From NCBI RefSeq assembly GCF_042676085.1, contig NZ_JBHTKH010000016.1, forward strand, positions 1-64,000: a DNA stretch of 64,000 bases, written 5' to 3'. The DNA is from Terrabacter terrigena. Its GTDB lineage: Bacteria > Actinomycetota > Actinomycetes > Actinomycetales > Dermatophilaceae. The first letter of the stretch is position 1, and each line of letters opens with the position of its first letter. This document shows, one piece after another, positions 33,101-41,296 of the stretch. The notes beneath the pieces were generated by a model that had not been told where the DNA came from, ran no database searches, and worked only from the letters and a program-made list of their open reading frames with translations. The position numbers and the translations under genes are program-made.

Positions 33101-35671
33101 TACACTCTCGACGACCGCCCGACGCACCTCACGTCGACGATCGGCTCGGTCGACGAGCTGACGCCGGGCAGCGCCCTCGACACCGCCGTCTCCAACGACG
33201 TGTGGTCGCGCGCCACCGGCCTCCAGTCCGTCGTCGACCTCTACCTGCGCTGGCCGCAGGAGCCGCCGTCGCCCGACGGGGCGAGCGACCAGCTCGGGGC
33301 GCTGCTCCAGCAGCTCCCGTTCGCCCAGGACGTACGCCGCGTCGCCATCGCCGTGAGCGCCGGGCAGGACCGTCCGGTCGGCTACTTCACCTTCCGCCCC
33401 GTCGACGGCACGCTCGTCGAGGACCGTCTCGTCCGCGGAGTGCACCCGATGGTCGGCCGGCGCCTCAACCTGTGGCGGCTCACCGCCTTCGACGTGACGC
33501 GCCTCGACGCCCCCGAGGACGTCCTGCTCTACGAGTGCGTGGCGAAGGACAACCCCGAGGACACGCGCCTCGTCGCGCTCGCCCAGGTGCGCCAGATCGT
33601 CGTCGTCCGTGACGAGGCCGGCCAGGTCTCGGGCCTGCCGCACGTCGAGCGTGCCATCGCCAACTGCCTCGAGGCGATCCGCCGCGTGCGCGCCTCCCGC
33701 GGCGCCAAGGGCTCGAAGCTCGACATGAACCACGTGTGGGTGCAGATCTGGCCCACGATCGAGGCCGACCTGGGCCAGCTCACCGCCCTGCGCAGCAAGA
33801 TCGCCCCGGTCACCGCAGGCGCGGGCATCGAGGAGGTTCTCGTCCAGGCGACCGTCGCCGGCACCCCCGACGCCGCGCCGCTCGCGATCGCGGGCCGCTT
33901 CTACTACCAGCCGGGCTCGGGTGTCGTCGCCTCGGTCGGCGCCCCGCCCACCGAGCCGCTCAAGCCCCTCGACGACTACGCCTCGAAGGTCGTCCGGGCC
34001 CGCCGCCGCGGCCTCGTCTACCCGTACGAGCTGCAGTCGATGATCGCCGGCGACGGCGGCACCGTGGTCGAGCACGACCTCGACGACACGGGCTCCCTCG
34101 TGCCGGTCGACCGTCCGCAGGGCCTCAACAAGGCCGGCATCATCGTCGCCGTCGTCACCTCGCCGACGGCGCGTCACCCCGAGGGCGTCACCCGGGTCGT
34201 GCTGTCGGGCGACCCGCTGCGGTCGCTCGGCTCGGTCGCCGAGGCCGAGTGCGCCCGGGTCATCGCGGCGATCGACCTCGCCGAGAAGATGCGCGTGCCG
34301 CTCGAGTGGTACTCCCTCTCGGCCGGCGCCCGCATCTCCATGGACTCCGGCACCGAGAACATGGACTGGGTGGCCCGCGCCCTCAAGCGGATCATCGAGT
34401 TCACCCAGGCGGGCGGCGAGATCAACATCGTCGTCGCCGGCATCAACGTCGGCGCCCAGCCCTACTGGAACGCCGAGGCGACGATGCTCATGCACACCAA
34501 GGGCATCCTCGTCATGACGCCCGACAGCGCCATGGTGCTCACCGGCAAGCAGTCACTCGACTTCTCGGGCGGCGTCTCGGCGGAGGACAACTTCGGCATC
34601 GGCGGCTACGACCGCGTCATGGGCCCCAACGGCCAGGCGCAGTACTGGGCCAAGGACCTCGCCGGCGCCCGCGACATCCTCATGGCGCACTACGACCACG
34701 CGTACGTCGCCCCCGGCGAGTCGGGTCCGCGGCGCGTGCCGACGAGCGACCCGACCCACCGTGACGTCACGCTGTCCGCGCACGACGCACCCGGCTCGGA
34801 CTTCAAGACGGTCGGCGAGATCTTCAGCTCGCTCACCAACCCCGACCGCAAGAAGCCCTTCGACATCCGCACGCTCATGCGCGCCGTGTCCGACCAGGAC
34901 CACGCGACGCTCGAGCGCTGGGCCGGCATGGCCGACGCCGAGACCGCCGTCGTGCAGGACGCCCACCTCGGGGGCATCCCGGTGACGCTCATCGGCATCG
35001 AGAGCAAGTCCGTTGCGCGACGGGGCTTCCCGCCCACCGACGGACCCGACACCTACACGGCGGGCACGCTCTTCCCGCGGTCGTCCAAGAAGGTCGCGCG
35101 GGCGATCAACGCGGCGAGCGGCAACCGGCCCGTCGTCGTGCTGGCCAACCTGTCGGGCTTCGACGGCTCACCGGAGTCGATGCGGGCGCTGCAGCTCGAG
35201 TACGGCGCCGAGATCGGTCGTGCCATCGTCAACTTCGACGGCCCGATCGTCTTCACCGTCGTCTCGCGCTACCACGGCGGCGCGTTCGTCGTGTTCTCGA
35301 AGACGCTGAACCCGCGCATGACGGTGCTCGCCGTCGAGGGCTCGTTCGCGTCGGTGCTCGGTGGGGCGCCGGCTGCGGCCGTCGTGTTCTCGCGCGACGT
35401 CGACGCCCGCACGGCCTCCGACCCGCGCATCACCGAGCTCGAGGCGCAGGTCGCCGCCGCCTCGGGCGTCGAGCGAGCCCGGCTCGCAACGGAGCTCGCC
35501 GACCTGCGCACCTCGGTGCGCGCCGAGAAGCTGAGCCAGGTCGCGTCCGAGTTCGACTCGGTGCACAGCATCCACAGGGCCGTGTCGGTCGGTTCCGTCG
35601 ACGCCGTCATCGGGGCCCATGAGATGCGCCCGCGCATCATCGCCGCGCTGGAGGCAGCGCTCGACGGCTAG
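30134..35671 (+). CDS. Single-chain multidomain acyl-CoA carboxylase (biotin carboxylase-BCCP-central-carboxyltransferase)
   Basis: 1845 residues. Biotin carboxylase, about 1-450 (begins ISRIAIVNRGEAAMRL; ATP-grasp loop KATAGGGGRGIRR; EVNTRLQVEHPITE). Biotin carboxyl carrier domain with ESMKME, biotinylated Lys 627. A central region (about 680-1230) includes RPVDGTLVEDRLVRGVHPM and NHVWVQIWPTI, reminiscent of the eukaryotic acetyl-CoA carboxylase core. A carboxyltransferase region follows to the C-terminus (about 1230-1845; GINVGAQPYWNAEATMLM, NLSGFDGSPESMRALQLEYG). Usual bacterial enzymes split these into separate subunits; single-chain forms (called YCC or LCC in some bacteria) exist. Substrate unknown. 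GAAGGAGA precedes the ATG. Downstream lie acyl-CoA genes, hinting at acyl-CoA metabolism. Confidence 0.9.
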   Translation: MISRIAIVNRGEAAMRLIHAVRDLNAGTGPGGHRIETVALHTEGERRAMFVRESDHAYDLGPASARPYLDHAVLEKALRETNADAAWVGWGFVAEDPAFAELCERVGVTFIGPSPEAMRKLGDKIGSKLIAEEVGVPVAPWSRGGVDTLDDAKAAAARIGYPLMLKATAGGGGRGIRRVDSDADLTDAYERTRDEAERAFGSGVVFLEKLVTGARHIEVQVIADGQGSAWAVGVRDCSVQRRNQKVIEESASPVLTSEQEDEVRASAERLAIAVGYAGAGTVEFLYHPGERFFAFLEVNTRLQVEHPITEVVTDTDLVKLQIHVANGGRLDELEGGRPTQRGHAVEARLNAEDPDRDFAPSPGRISLLQFPAGPGIRVDTGVGEGDSIPADFDSMIAKIIAYGRDRDEALARLRRAMAETTVVIDGGSTNKSFILDLLDQPEIIDGSADTGWIDRVRAEGRLVSHRHSGVALVAAGIEAYEDAEAIERARLLESARGGRPQVQHAVGRAIDLKLRGTAYKVMVLRTAGHRYRVSITNGGEPHVVDATIDRIDEYSGRIVVEGRSHRLITATHGPVHLVEVDGVTHRVSRDEGGVVRSPAPALVVATPVQVGAEVAAGAPVLVLESMKMETVLPAPFPARVRELLVAVGSQVETGAPLVRLEPTGGEEEVAETSDSAGVDLDLPDASAHSATVRERVDRGIEDLSASVLGFDIDPTGNARMLSGYLTARDELAADGAVPLAEEIAILELLTDFAELSRNRPAAEERHTELLVHSPREHFHSYLQSLDVERAGLSADFRDKLARVLRHYGVADFERTPDLEEAVFRVFLAQQRSAPEVQLATSILQRWLAEPIPTAPLDVAARDALDRLVVATQLRFPVIGDLARSVRFRWFDQPLVDEDRESVLAGVRDKLAALAAEPDAPDHTARVDELAAIPEQIVRFLAERLHEQSPDSLPEHEPMLEVLIKRHYREHELHGLRTFSEADRPFAVADYTLDDRPTHLTSTIGSVDELTPGSALDTAVSNDVWSRATGLQSVVDLYLRWPQEPPSPDGASDQLGALLQQLPFAQDVRRVAIAVSAGQDRPVGYFTFRPVDGTLVEDRLVRGVHPMVGRRLNLWRLTAFDVTRLDAPEDVLLYECVAKDNPEDTRLVALAQVRQIVVVRDEAGQVSGLPHVERAIANCLEAIRRVRASRGAKGSKLDMNHVWVQIWPTIEADLGQLTALRSKIAPVTAGAGIEEVLVQATVAGTPDAAPLAIAGRFYYQPGSGVVASVGAPPTEPLKPLDDYASKVVRARRRGLVYPYELQSMIAGDGGTVVEHDLDDTGSLVPVDRPQGLNKAGIIVAVVTSPTARHPEGVTRVVLSGDPLRSLGSVAEAECARVIAAIDLAEKMRVPLEWYSLSAGARISMDSGTENMDWVARALKRIIEFTQAGGEINIVVAGINVGAQPYWNAEATMLMHTKGILVMTPDSAMVLTGKQSLDFSGGVSAEDNFGIGGYDRVMGPNGQAQYWAKDLAGARDILMAHYDHAYVAPGESGPRRVPTSDPTHRDVTLSAHDAPGSDFKTVGEIFSSLTNPDRKKPFDIRTLMRAVSDQDHATLERWAGMADAETAVVQDAHLGGIPVTLIGIESKSVARRGFPPTDGPDTYTAGTLFPRSSKKVARAINAASGNRPVVVLANLSGFDGSPESMRALQLEYGAEIGRAIVNFDGPIVFTVVSRYHGGAFVVFSKTLNPRMTVLAVEGSFASVLGGAPAAAVVFSRDVDARTASDPRITELEAQVAAASGVERARLATELADLRTSVRAEKLSQVASEFDSVHSIHRAVSVGSVDAVIGAHEMRPRIIAALEAALDG

Positions 35672-35732
35672 TCTTCGGGCGGTCGCGCGAGCCTGCGCGA
35701 CCGCCCGGTACAGCACGACCACAGGGGAGTCC

Positions 35733-36269
35733 ATGAGCACCAAGCAGGAGTTCGTCGAGGGTGTCCGCCGTGCCGCCGAAGGCACACCGTATGCCGTCAC
35801 GGAGCAGCCGTACGGCTTCGACCTGACCGTCGACGTGGCCAGCAAGCGTTGGCTCACGCTCACCGCCGCGCACCGCCTCGAGAGTGTCTTCACCCACGAG
35901 GTGCACCTCAGGGACGACGGGCGCTACGGCATCACCGACGTCGACAACGAGGTCAGCTACGGCGCCTCGGCCGGGGCCGGCGGGGCGCGTCTCACGGCCC
36001 GGAAGAAGTTTAGTCGCGGTCGCGTCATGAAGTACTCGCGGCGCATCGAGCTCGGCGTCGACGCCGACACCGGCAAGGTGGGCAAGGTCGTCGACTACTC
36101 GTTCCGCGCGGGCGAGGGGCGCGACCTCGTTCGTGGCGTGGCACGGGAGCTGGGCTGGAAGGAGCGCATGAACGGCGAGCAGCGCGGCGCCCTCTGGGTG
36201 GCCGGCCTCACCGTCGTGGCGCTCGTCGTCGCCTTCGGCGCGATCGGCATCGCGGCGCTCCTGAAGTAG
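35733..36269 (+). CDS. Hypothetical membrane-anchored protein (paralogue of the 16189 gene)
   Basis: 178 residues, AGGGGAGT ribosome site before ATG 35733. N-terminal domain with VTEQPYGFDLTVDVASKRW and FTHEVHL, a basic middle (RKKFSRGRVMKYSRR), segment GEGRDLVRGVARELGWKERM, and one C-terminal transmembrane helix (LWVAGLTVVALVVAFGAIGI). Same architecture as the protein encoded at 16189, about 20 kb away. Function unknown. The gene lies 61 bp after the carboxylase gene on the same strand and might be cotranscribed. Confidence 0.7.
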   Translation: MSTKQEFVEGVRRAAEGTPYAVTEQPYGFDLTVDVASKRWLTLTAAHRLESVFTHEVHLRDDGRYGITDVDNEVSYGASAGAGGARLTARKKFSRGRVMKYSRRIELGVDADTGKVGKVVDYSFRAGEGRDLVRGVARELGWKERMNGEQRGALWVAGLTVVALVVAFGAIGIAALLK

Positions 36270-36390
36270 CGCTGCCCGAGCCAGCTGGCGCCGTGTGCAG
36301 CGGCCAGGGTCCTGCTCGCGCCTGCTGTACACGCGGGCGAGTTCCGTCCAGGCTCTGGTCCCGAGCACATCTGCGGGGCAGGATGACCGG

Positions 36391-37167
36391 GTGACGACGC
36401 TGCCGCTCCTGTCGGTGTCGGACGGCGTGGCCACGATCCGGTTGGGCCGCCCCGACGCCGGCAACGCCTTCGACCTGCCGGCCGCGCTCATGCTGCGCGA
36501 CGCGGTCACGGAGATCGGCCGGACGGTCCACGAGGTCCACGTCGTCGTGGTGCGGGCCGACGGACGCCTCTTCTGCGCCGGCGGCGACGTGCGGGCCATG
36601 TCGGCCGCGCCTGACCGGGCGGCGTTCGTCGCGGAGCTCGCCGGGGTGCTCCACGAGACCCTCACCGCGCTGCGTGCGCTGCCGGTCCCCGTCGTCGCGG
36701 TGGTCCAGGGCACGGCGGCAGGTGCGGGGGTGGGCCTGCTGCTCGCCGCCGACATCGTCGTCGCGGCCGAGCACGCGACGTTCGTGGCGGCATACCCGTC
36801 GGTGGGGCTGTCGCCCGACTGCGGCGTGAGCGCCTTGCTCCCGGCGGCGGTCGGCGCCAGGCGGGCTGCGTTGTTCCTGCTGACCGGGGCGCCCATCGAC
36901 GCGGCCACCGCCCTCGACTGGGGGCTCGTCACCGAGGTCTGCGACCTCGACGACCTCGACGCCCGGGCCGGTGAGGTCGTCGCGGACATCGCGGCCCTGC
37001 CGCGCGAGGCAGTCGGCGAGGCCGCCCGTCTCCTGCACCTCGCACCCCAGCGGTCGTATGCCGCCCAGCTGGCCGACGAGGCCGCCACCATCGCGCGCCT
37101 GTCGGGCACCCCGGACGCCGAGGCCCTCATCACCGCCTTCGCCACACCGAACGGAGACACCGAGTGA
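36391..37167 (+). CDS. Enoyl-CoA hydratase/isomerase family protein
   Basis: 258 residues, crotonase fold: RLGRPDAGNAFDLP near the N-terminus, oxyanion-hole segment FCAGGDVRAM and the second backbone NH in GTAAGAGVGLLLAADIVVA. The two catalytic Glu positions of true hydratases are not both obvious, so isomerase or another crotonase activity is possible. GTG start at 36391 with CAGGAT 6 nt before it (leaderless candidate). Its stop overlaps the start of the acyl-CoA synthetase gene (GTGA). Confidence 0.85.
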   Translation: MTTLPLLSVSDGVATIRLGRPDAGNAFDLPAALMLRDAVTEIGRTVHEVHVVVVRADGRLFCAGGDVRAMSAAPDRAAFVAELAGVLHETLTALRALPVPVVAVVQGTAAGAGVGLLLAADIVVAAEHATFVAAYPSVGLSPDCGVSALLPAAVGARRAALFLLTGAPIDAATALDWGLVTEVCDLDDLDARAGEVVADIAALPREAVGEAARLLHLAPQRSYAAQLADEAATIARLSGTPDAEALITAFATPNGDTE

Positions 37168-38713
37168 ACGTCACCACGTCGAGCACCGTCGACGACATCG
37201 TCCGACGCAGCGCCGCGCGCCACCCGGACCGCACGGCGCTCGTCTTCGAGGACCGCACGTGGACGTATGCCGCACTCGACGACGCCGTCACCCGGGCCGC
37301 CGCGCACCTGCTGGGTCTCGGGCTCACCGCCGGCGACCGGGTCGCGACCGTGGGCCTCAACTCCGACGCGTACCTGCTCGCGTTCCTCGGCTGCGCCCGC
37401 GCGGGGCTCGTCCACGTGCCCGTCAACTACGCGCTGACCGGGCGTGAGCTGACCTACCTGCTGGGCGACTCGGGTGCCCGGGTGGCCCTGGTCGACGTCG
37501 CGCTGCGCGACGCCGTCGAGGCGGTTCGCGAGGGCACCGCGCTCGAGCAGGTGCTGCTGCTCCACGGCGGTGACGACGCGCTGCTCCCGCTCTGGAGCTC
37601 CGGCGACGTGCCGGTGCTCGACGTGGACCGAGCCGACACCGACCTCGTGCAGCTGCTCTACACCTCCGGCACGACGTCACAGCCCAAGGGCGCGATGATG
37701 ACGCACCGGGCCCTCGTGCACGAGTACGTCTCGTGCATCGTCGGGCTCGACCTGCGCGAGGGCGACGCGCCGCTGCACTCGATGCCGCTCTCTACTCGGC
37801 CCAGATGCACGTCTTCCTCCTGCCCTACCTCGCGGTCGGGGCGACGAACCACCTCCTCACGCGGCCCGACGTGCCGACGATCCTCGACACGGTGGCCACC
37901 GAGCGCATCGGGTCGCTCTTCCTCGCACCGACCGTGTGGGTGCCGCTGTCGAACCACCCCGCTCTCGACACGGCCGACCTCGGCTCGCTGCGCAAGGCGT
38001 ACTACGGCGCCTCGATCATGCCGGTGCCTGTGCGGGACCGGCTGCAGCAGCGGCTGCCCGACCTCGGCTTCTGGAACTGCTTCGGGCAGTCCGAGATCGG
38101 CCCCCTTGCCACGGTACTGAGGCCCGAGGAGCACGAGGCGCGGCCCGAGGCGTGCGGGCGCACCGTGCTGTTCGTCGAAGCGCGCGTCGTCGGTGCCGAA
38201 GGCACCGACGTGGCCCCCGGCGAGCCGGGCGAGCTGCTCTACCGGTCGCCGCAGCTGTGCACCGGCTACTGGGGCAAGCCCGACGACACCGAGGAGGCGT
38301 TCCGTGACGGGTGGTTCCACTCCGGCGACCTCGTGACCCGCGACGACGAGGGGCACCTCACCGTCGTCGACCGCATCAAGGACGTCATCAACACCGGCGG
38401 CGTCATGGTCGCCTCGCGCGAGGTCGAGGACGCGCTCTACACGCACCCCGCCGTCGCCGAGGTCGCCGTCATCGCGACCCCGCACGAGCGGTGGGTCGAG
38501 GCCGTCACCGCGGTCGTCGTGCTGCGCGACGGGCACTCCGCCACCGAGGCCGAGCTGCTCGAGCACGCCAGGGCGACGCTCGCCCCGTTCAAGCTGCCCA
38601 AGGCGATCCACTTCGCAGACGGGCTGCCCCGCAACCAGAGCGGCAAGCTGCTCAAGCGGGTGCTCCGCGACGACCTCTCCAGGGACGGCGGGGGTGGCTC
38701 CGCCACCGGCTGA
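37164..38713 (+). pseudogene. Acyl-CoA synthetase (ANL superfamily), interrupted by a frameshift
   Basis: Two adjoining frames encode the two halves of one AMP-dependent ligase. From GTG 37164 the first half has the P-loop YTSGTTSQPKGAMMTH and runs to SMPL; after 37788 it turns into unrelated Arg/Ser-rich text. The correct continuation (YSAQMHVFLLPYLAVGATNH, then NCFGQSEIGPL, WFHSGDL, GKLLKRVL) is in another frame and ends at 38713. The break is at the dinucleotide run CTCTCT (37788-37793): two extra bases, or one missing, relative to the expected reading. Either a recent inactivating mutation or a sequencing/assembly error; both halves are otherwise well conserved. Coupled to the enoyl-CoA hydratase gene by a 4-bp overlap. 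Confidence 0.85.
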
Positions 38714-38727
38714 CGGTGGCGGCCTGC

Positions 38728-39741
38728 TCAGCTCGGCCAGGCGGCATACGCGAGCAGCGCGACCCCGCAGGCCCACAGGAGAAGGCCGGCCACGTTGGTG
38801 CGCGGGCGGTAAGTGACGGCGGCGAGGAACTCGCGCAGGAAGGCGCTCGGCACGAAGTGCCAGGCCGCGGGTGAGCCGGTGACGTCGGCGTCGATGCCGA
38901 GGCTGCGGGTGATGAGGGCCGACCGGCCGACGTGGTAGCTGCTCGTCACGACTCGAAGGTGCCCGTCCTCGGCGAGGCTGCGGGAGCGCAGGATCTCGCG
39001 CGAGAGCAGCAGGTTCTCCTCGGTCGTCGTCGCGCGGTCCTCCGTGGCGACGGCGCTCGTGGGCAGGCCGCGGGCGACGAGGTACGCCGCCATGGCCACG
39101 CCCTCGGGCATCGGCTCGTCGTCGCCCTGTCCGCCGCTCGGCAGCACGAGGGGCGCCCGCCCGGCACCACGCTCGGCGCGCCAGACCTCGATCGCGGCGT
39201 CGAGCCGGTTGGCGAGCAGGGTCGGGACCGTGCCGTCGACCAGGCCCGAGCCGAGCACCACGACCGCTACGGGTGCGGGTCGGGCGTCGGCGCGCCTCTG
39301 CAGCAGGCAGTAGAGCAGGTAGCTGATGAAGGCGAGCCCGGGGTAGCCGGGCAGCAGCAGGACGGTCACGCCGGCCACGGGCAGCGGGTGGCCCGCTAGT
39401 GCGGCGGCCGTCGCGAGGACGGTCGCGGCGACCATCGCGACGCCGAGGACGATCGCGAGCATCCCGGCGAGGCCGCGGCCGTCACGCACGGCGGCAGAGA
39501 CGGCCCCGCCGACGAAGAGCAGCCCGAGCACCACGGCTGCGAGCCACGGCAGGGCCAGCACGGCCACTGCCGGGGTGGCCGGCGACAGCACGTCGAGCGC
39601 GAGCGCGCTTGCGGCCCATAGAGATCCGGTGACGAGAACGCCGTTGCGCCATCTCCGTGGCTCGACCTTCGACGACCGGAGGGCGAGCAGGAGCAGCGCC
39701 ACTCCCGCGACGGCGAGCAGGACGTCGACGGGCGCGGGCAT
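38728..39741 (-). CDS. YdcF/SanA-like DUF218 membrane protein
   Basis: 337 residues. N-terminal half has four or five transmembrane helices; the C-terminal half is a DUF218 domain with VVVLGSGLVDG, LPSGGQGDDEPMPEGVAMAAYLV, EDRATTTEENLLLSREIL and VVTSSYHVGRS, then a final helix. ElyC/SanA/YdcF proteins act in envelope or undecaprenyl-phosphate-related processes. A 16-bp palindrome lies 47 bp upstream of the ATG. Confidence 0.85.
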   Translation of the reverse strand: MPAPVDVLLAVAGVALLLLALRSSKVEPRRWRNGVLVTGSLWAASALALDVLSPATPAVAVLALPWLAAVVLGLLFVGGAVSAAVRDGRGLAGMLAIVLGVAMVAATVLATAAALAGHPLPVAGVTVLLLPGYPGLAFISYLLYCLLQRRADARPAPVAVVVLGSGLVDGTVPTLLANRLDAAIEVWRAERGAGRAPLVLPSGGQGDDEPMPEGVAMAAYLVARGLPTSAVATEDRATTTEENLLLSREILRSRSLAEDGHLRVVTSSYHVGRSALITRSLGIDADVTGSPAAWHFVPSAFLREFLAAVTYRPRTNVAGLLLWACGVALLAYAAWPS

Positions 39742-39787
39742 GCCTCGAGCATGCCGTCCGGTGGGCGGCGGTGCGAAACCGGGCGGT

Positions 39788-39803
39788 CCGATCGGCCGAT
39801 CGG
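39788..39803. promoter_or_regulatory. 16-bp perfect palindrome upstream of the YdcF-like gene
   Basis: CCGATCGGCCGATCGG, made of two CCGATCGG units, themselves palindromic. It is 47 bp upstream of the leftward gene's ATG and beyond the terminator of the 97-residue ORF. Possible operator. Confidence 0.35.
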
Positions 39804-39849
39804 TCCCGGTGAGGGGCCCATCAGCCCCTTCGACGTGCCGGACGCAGCG

Positions 39850-39883
39850 AACGGCCGGTCGGGCGAGTGCCCGACCGGCCGTT
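39850..39883 (-). terminator. Perfect 15-bp stem terminator of the 97-residue gene
   Basis: AACGGCCGGTCGGGC (39850-39864) pairs with GCCCGACCGGCCGTT (39869-39883) around a GAGT tetraloop, 29 bp past the stop of the leftward small gene. Confidence 0.75.
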
Positions 39884-39912
39884 CCTCCGTGCGCGACGAC
39901 TCGCGTACGCGG

Positions 39913-40206
39913 TCAGCTGGCCTGCGCGTGGGGTGCGCTGGCGCGCGGGGCCGAGGTGCCGGAGGTGCTGCGGGCCCGACGGGCGCCGAGGTCGACGGGG
40001 GTTGCGAGCGCGGCGGCCGGGACTGCCGAGAGCCGCTCGGGGTCGGCGTGCGCGACGGCGAGCAGGTCGCCGGCGACGCGGTCGAGGTCGCGGTCGGCGG
40101 TGAGCGAGAAGCTGCCCGAGCTGCCGGCGAGGTGCCCGCGACGGGCCGAGGCGGCGAAGGAACGGAGGGACGTGAGGGACGTGAGGGAGAGGCTGCGTGT
40201 CGTCAT
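39913..40206 (-). CDS. Small hypothetical protein (97 aa), divergent from a LysR gene
   Basis: Begins MTTRSLSLTSLTSLRSFAAS and continues with a soluble part (DRDLDRVAGDLLAVAHADPERLSAVPA), ending in a Ser/Arg/Ala-rich tail. No transmembrane helix or known family. Support for a real gene: it is divergent from a LysR regulator across an AT-richer 81-bp gap, has coding-like third-position bias, and is followed by a very strong terminator. It may be a LysR-controlled target. The frame is open far upstream on this strand, so the ATG choice at 40206 rests on the promoter gap. Confidence 0.5.
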   Translation of the reverse strand: MTTRSLSLTSLTSLRSFAASARRGHLAGSSGSFSLTADRDLDRVAGDLLAVAHADPERLSAVPAAALATPVDLGARRARSTSGTSAPRASAPHAQAS

Positions 40207-40252
40207 GCTTCTATGATCCAACCTTGCACTATTCAGCACAAGCGATGTTTTC

Positions 40253-40281
40253 TTCACCACTCTTAAGAACTGCTGTAGCAT
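40253..40281 (+). promoter_or_regulatory. Promoter of the LysR gene
   Basis: TTCACC (40253-40258), 17-bp spacer, TAGCAT (40276-40281), then 6 nt to ATG 40288: a leaderless promoter. The surrounding 40207-40287 gap is unusually AT-rich and should also contain the divergent promoter and LysR sites. Confidence 0.5.
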
Positions 40282-40287
40282 TGGAGC

Positions 40288-41166
40288 ATGCTCGACACGC
40301 ACCGCATCCGGGTGTTCCGCTCCGTCATGGCGAGCGGCTCGATCCAGGCCGCCGCCGACAACCTCGGCTACACACCCTCGGCCATCAGCCAGCAGATCTC
40401 GGCGCTGCAGAAGGAGACCGGCCTGACGCTCTTCGAGCGCGAGGGCCGCGGCCTGACCCCGACCGCGGCGGCGCGCTCCCTCGTCGCGAACACCAACGAC
40501 CTGATGGGCGAGCTGAGCCGGCTCGACCGCGTGGTCGACGACCTGCGCGAGGGTCGGTCCGGACTGCTGACGATCGGCTACTTCGCGTCCGCCGGGGCCG
40601 AGTGGATGCCCACCCTGGCCCGACGTCTCACCACCGAGATGCCCGACATCACCCTCGAGCTCGTGCTCACCGAGATCCCGGAGTACGCCGGCGCGACGCT
40701 CGACCTCGACATCGTCATCGACACCCCGGGGGCGCAGGACCCGGCCGGTTCGAGGCGCGTGCCGCTCGCCGTCGACCCCTTCGTGGTGGTCCTCCCGGCC
40801 GACCACCCGCTCGCGGGCGAGGACGAGGTGAACCTGACTCAGCTGGCCGGCGACACCTGGATCCGCAACGACCTTCCGCACACGACGTGCTCGCGCATCT
40901 TCGCCGCGGCGTGCGAGTCGGCGGGGTTCCAGCCGCGCTTCCCGGTGCAGGCCCAGGATCACATCACCGCGATCGCCTTCGTCAAGGCCGGGGTCGGCAT
41001 CACCGCCGTCCCCCAGCTCGCCGCACGGATCATCCCGCCCGAGGTGCGCGTGCTGCCGCTGACCTCGCCCACGCCGGTGCGGCACATCGCGGCGGTCGTG
41101 CGGGATCCCGCCGGCAACAGCGCCGCCCGTCGAGCGGTCGAGCTGCTCCAGGAGCTCATCGGCTGA
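40288..41166 (+). CDS. LysR-family transcriptional regulator
   Basis: 292 residues: HTH with SGSIQAAADNLGYTPSAISQQISALQ (about 16-41), and an effector domain with GLLTIGYFASAGAEWMP and AFVKAGVGITAVPQLAARII. The neighbour across the divergent promoter is a 97-residue protein; no enzyme or transporter is adjacent, so its regulon is unclear. A perfect 15-bp hairpin terminator follows 45 bp after the stop. Confidence 0.85.
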   Translation: MLDTHRIRVFRSVMASGSIQAAADNLGYTPSAISQQISALQKETGLTLFEREGRGLTPTAAARSLVANTNDLMGELSRLDRVVDDLREGRSGLLTIGYFASAGAEWMPTLARRLTTEMPDITLELVLTEIPEYAGATLDLDIVIDTPGAQDPAGSRRVPLAVDPFVVVLPADHPLAGEDEVNLTQLAGDTWIRNDLPHTTCSRIFAAACESAGFQPRFPVQAQDHITAIAFVKAGVGITAVPQLAARIIPPEVRVLPLTSPTPVRHIAAVVRDPAGNSAARRAVELLQELIG

Positions 41167-41210
41167 CACCGACGACGGTCGGCACCGATCCGTGGGTGCG
41201 CTCTTCCGCC

Positions 41211-41250
41211 AGAGGTGCACGGCCCCGCCAGCGGTGGGCCGTGCACCTCT
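41211..41250. terminator. Bidirectional 15-bp perfect hairpin
   Basis: AGAGGTGCACGGCCC (41211-41225) pairs with GGGCCGTGCACCTCT (41236-41250); loop of 10 nt. It lies between the convergent LysR and VOC genes. Confidence 0.75.
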
Positions 41251-41296
41251 CACTCGTGACGCGAACCCGCACTCGTGGCGGAACCGCGCCTTGCTG

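Noticed and set aside
31523..34495. 990-codon minus-strand frame inside the carboxylase
   Set aside because: Carboxylase domains are continuous on the plus strand.
37733..38713. Second half of the acyl-CoA synthetase as an independent gene
   Set aside because: Its ATG lies inside the first half and its first residues are shadow text; homology starts only at the frameshift.
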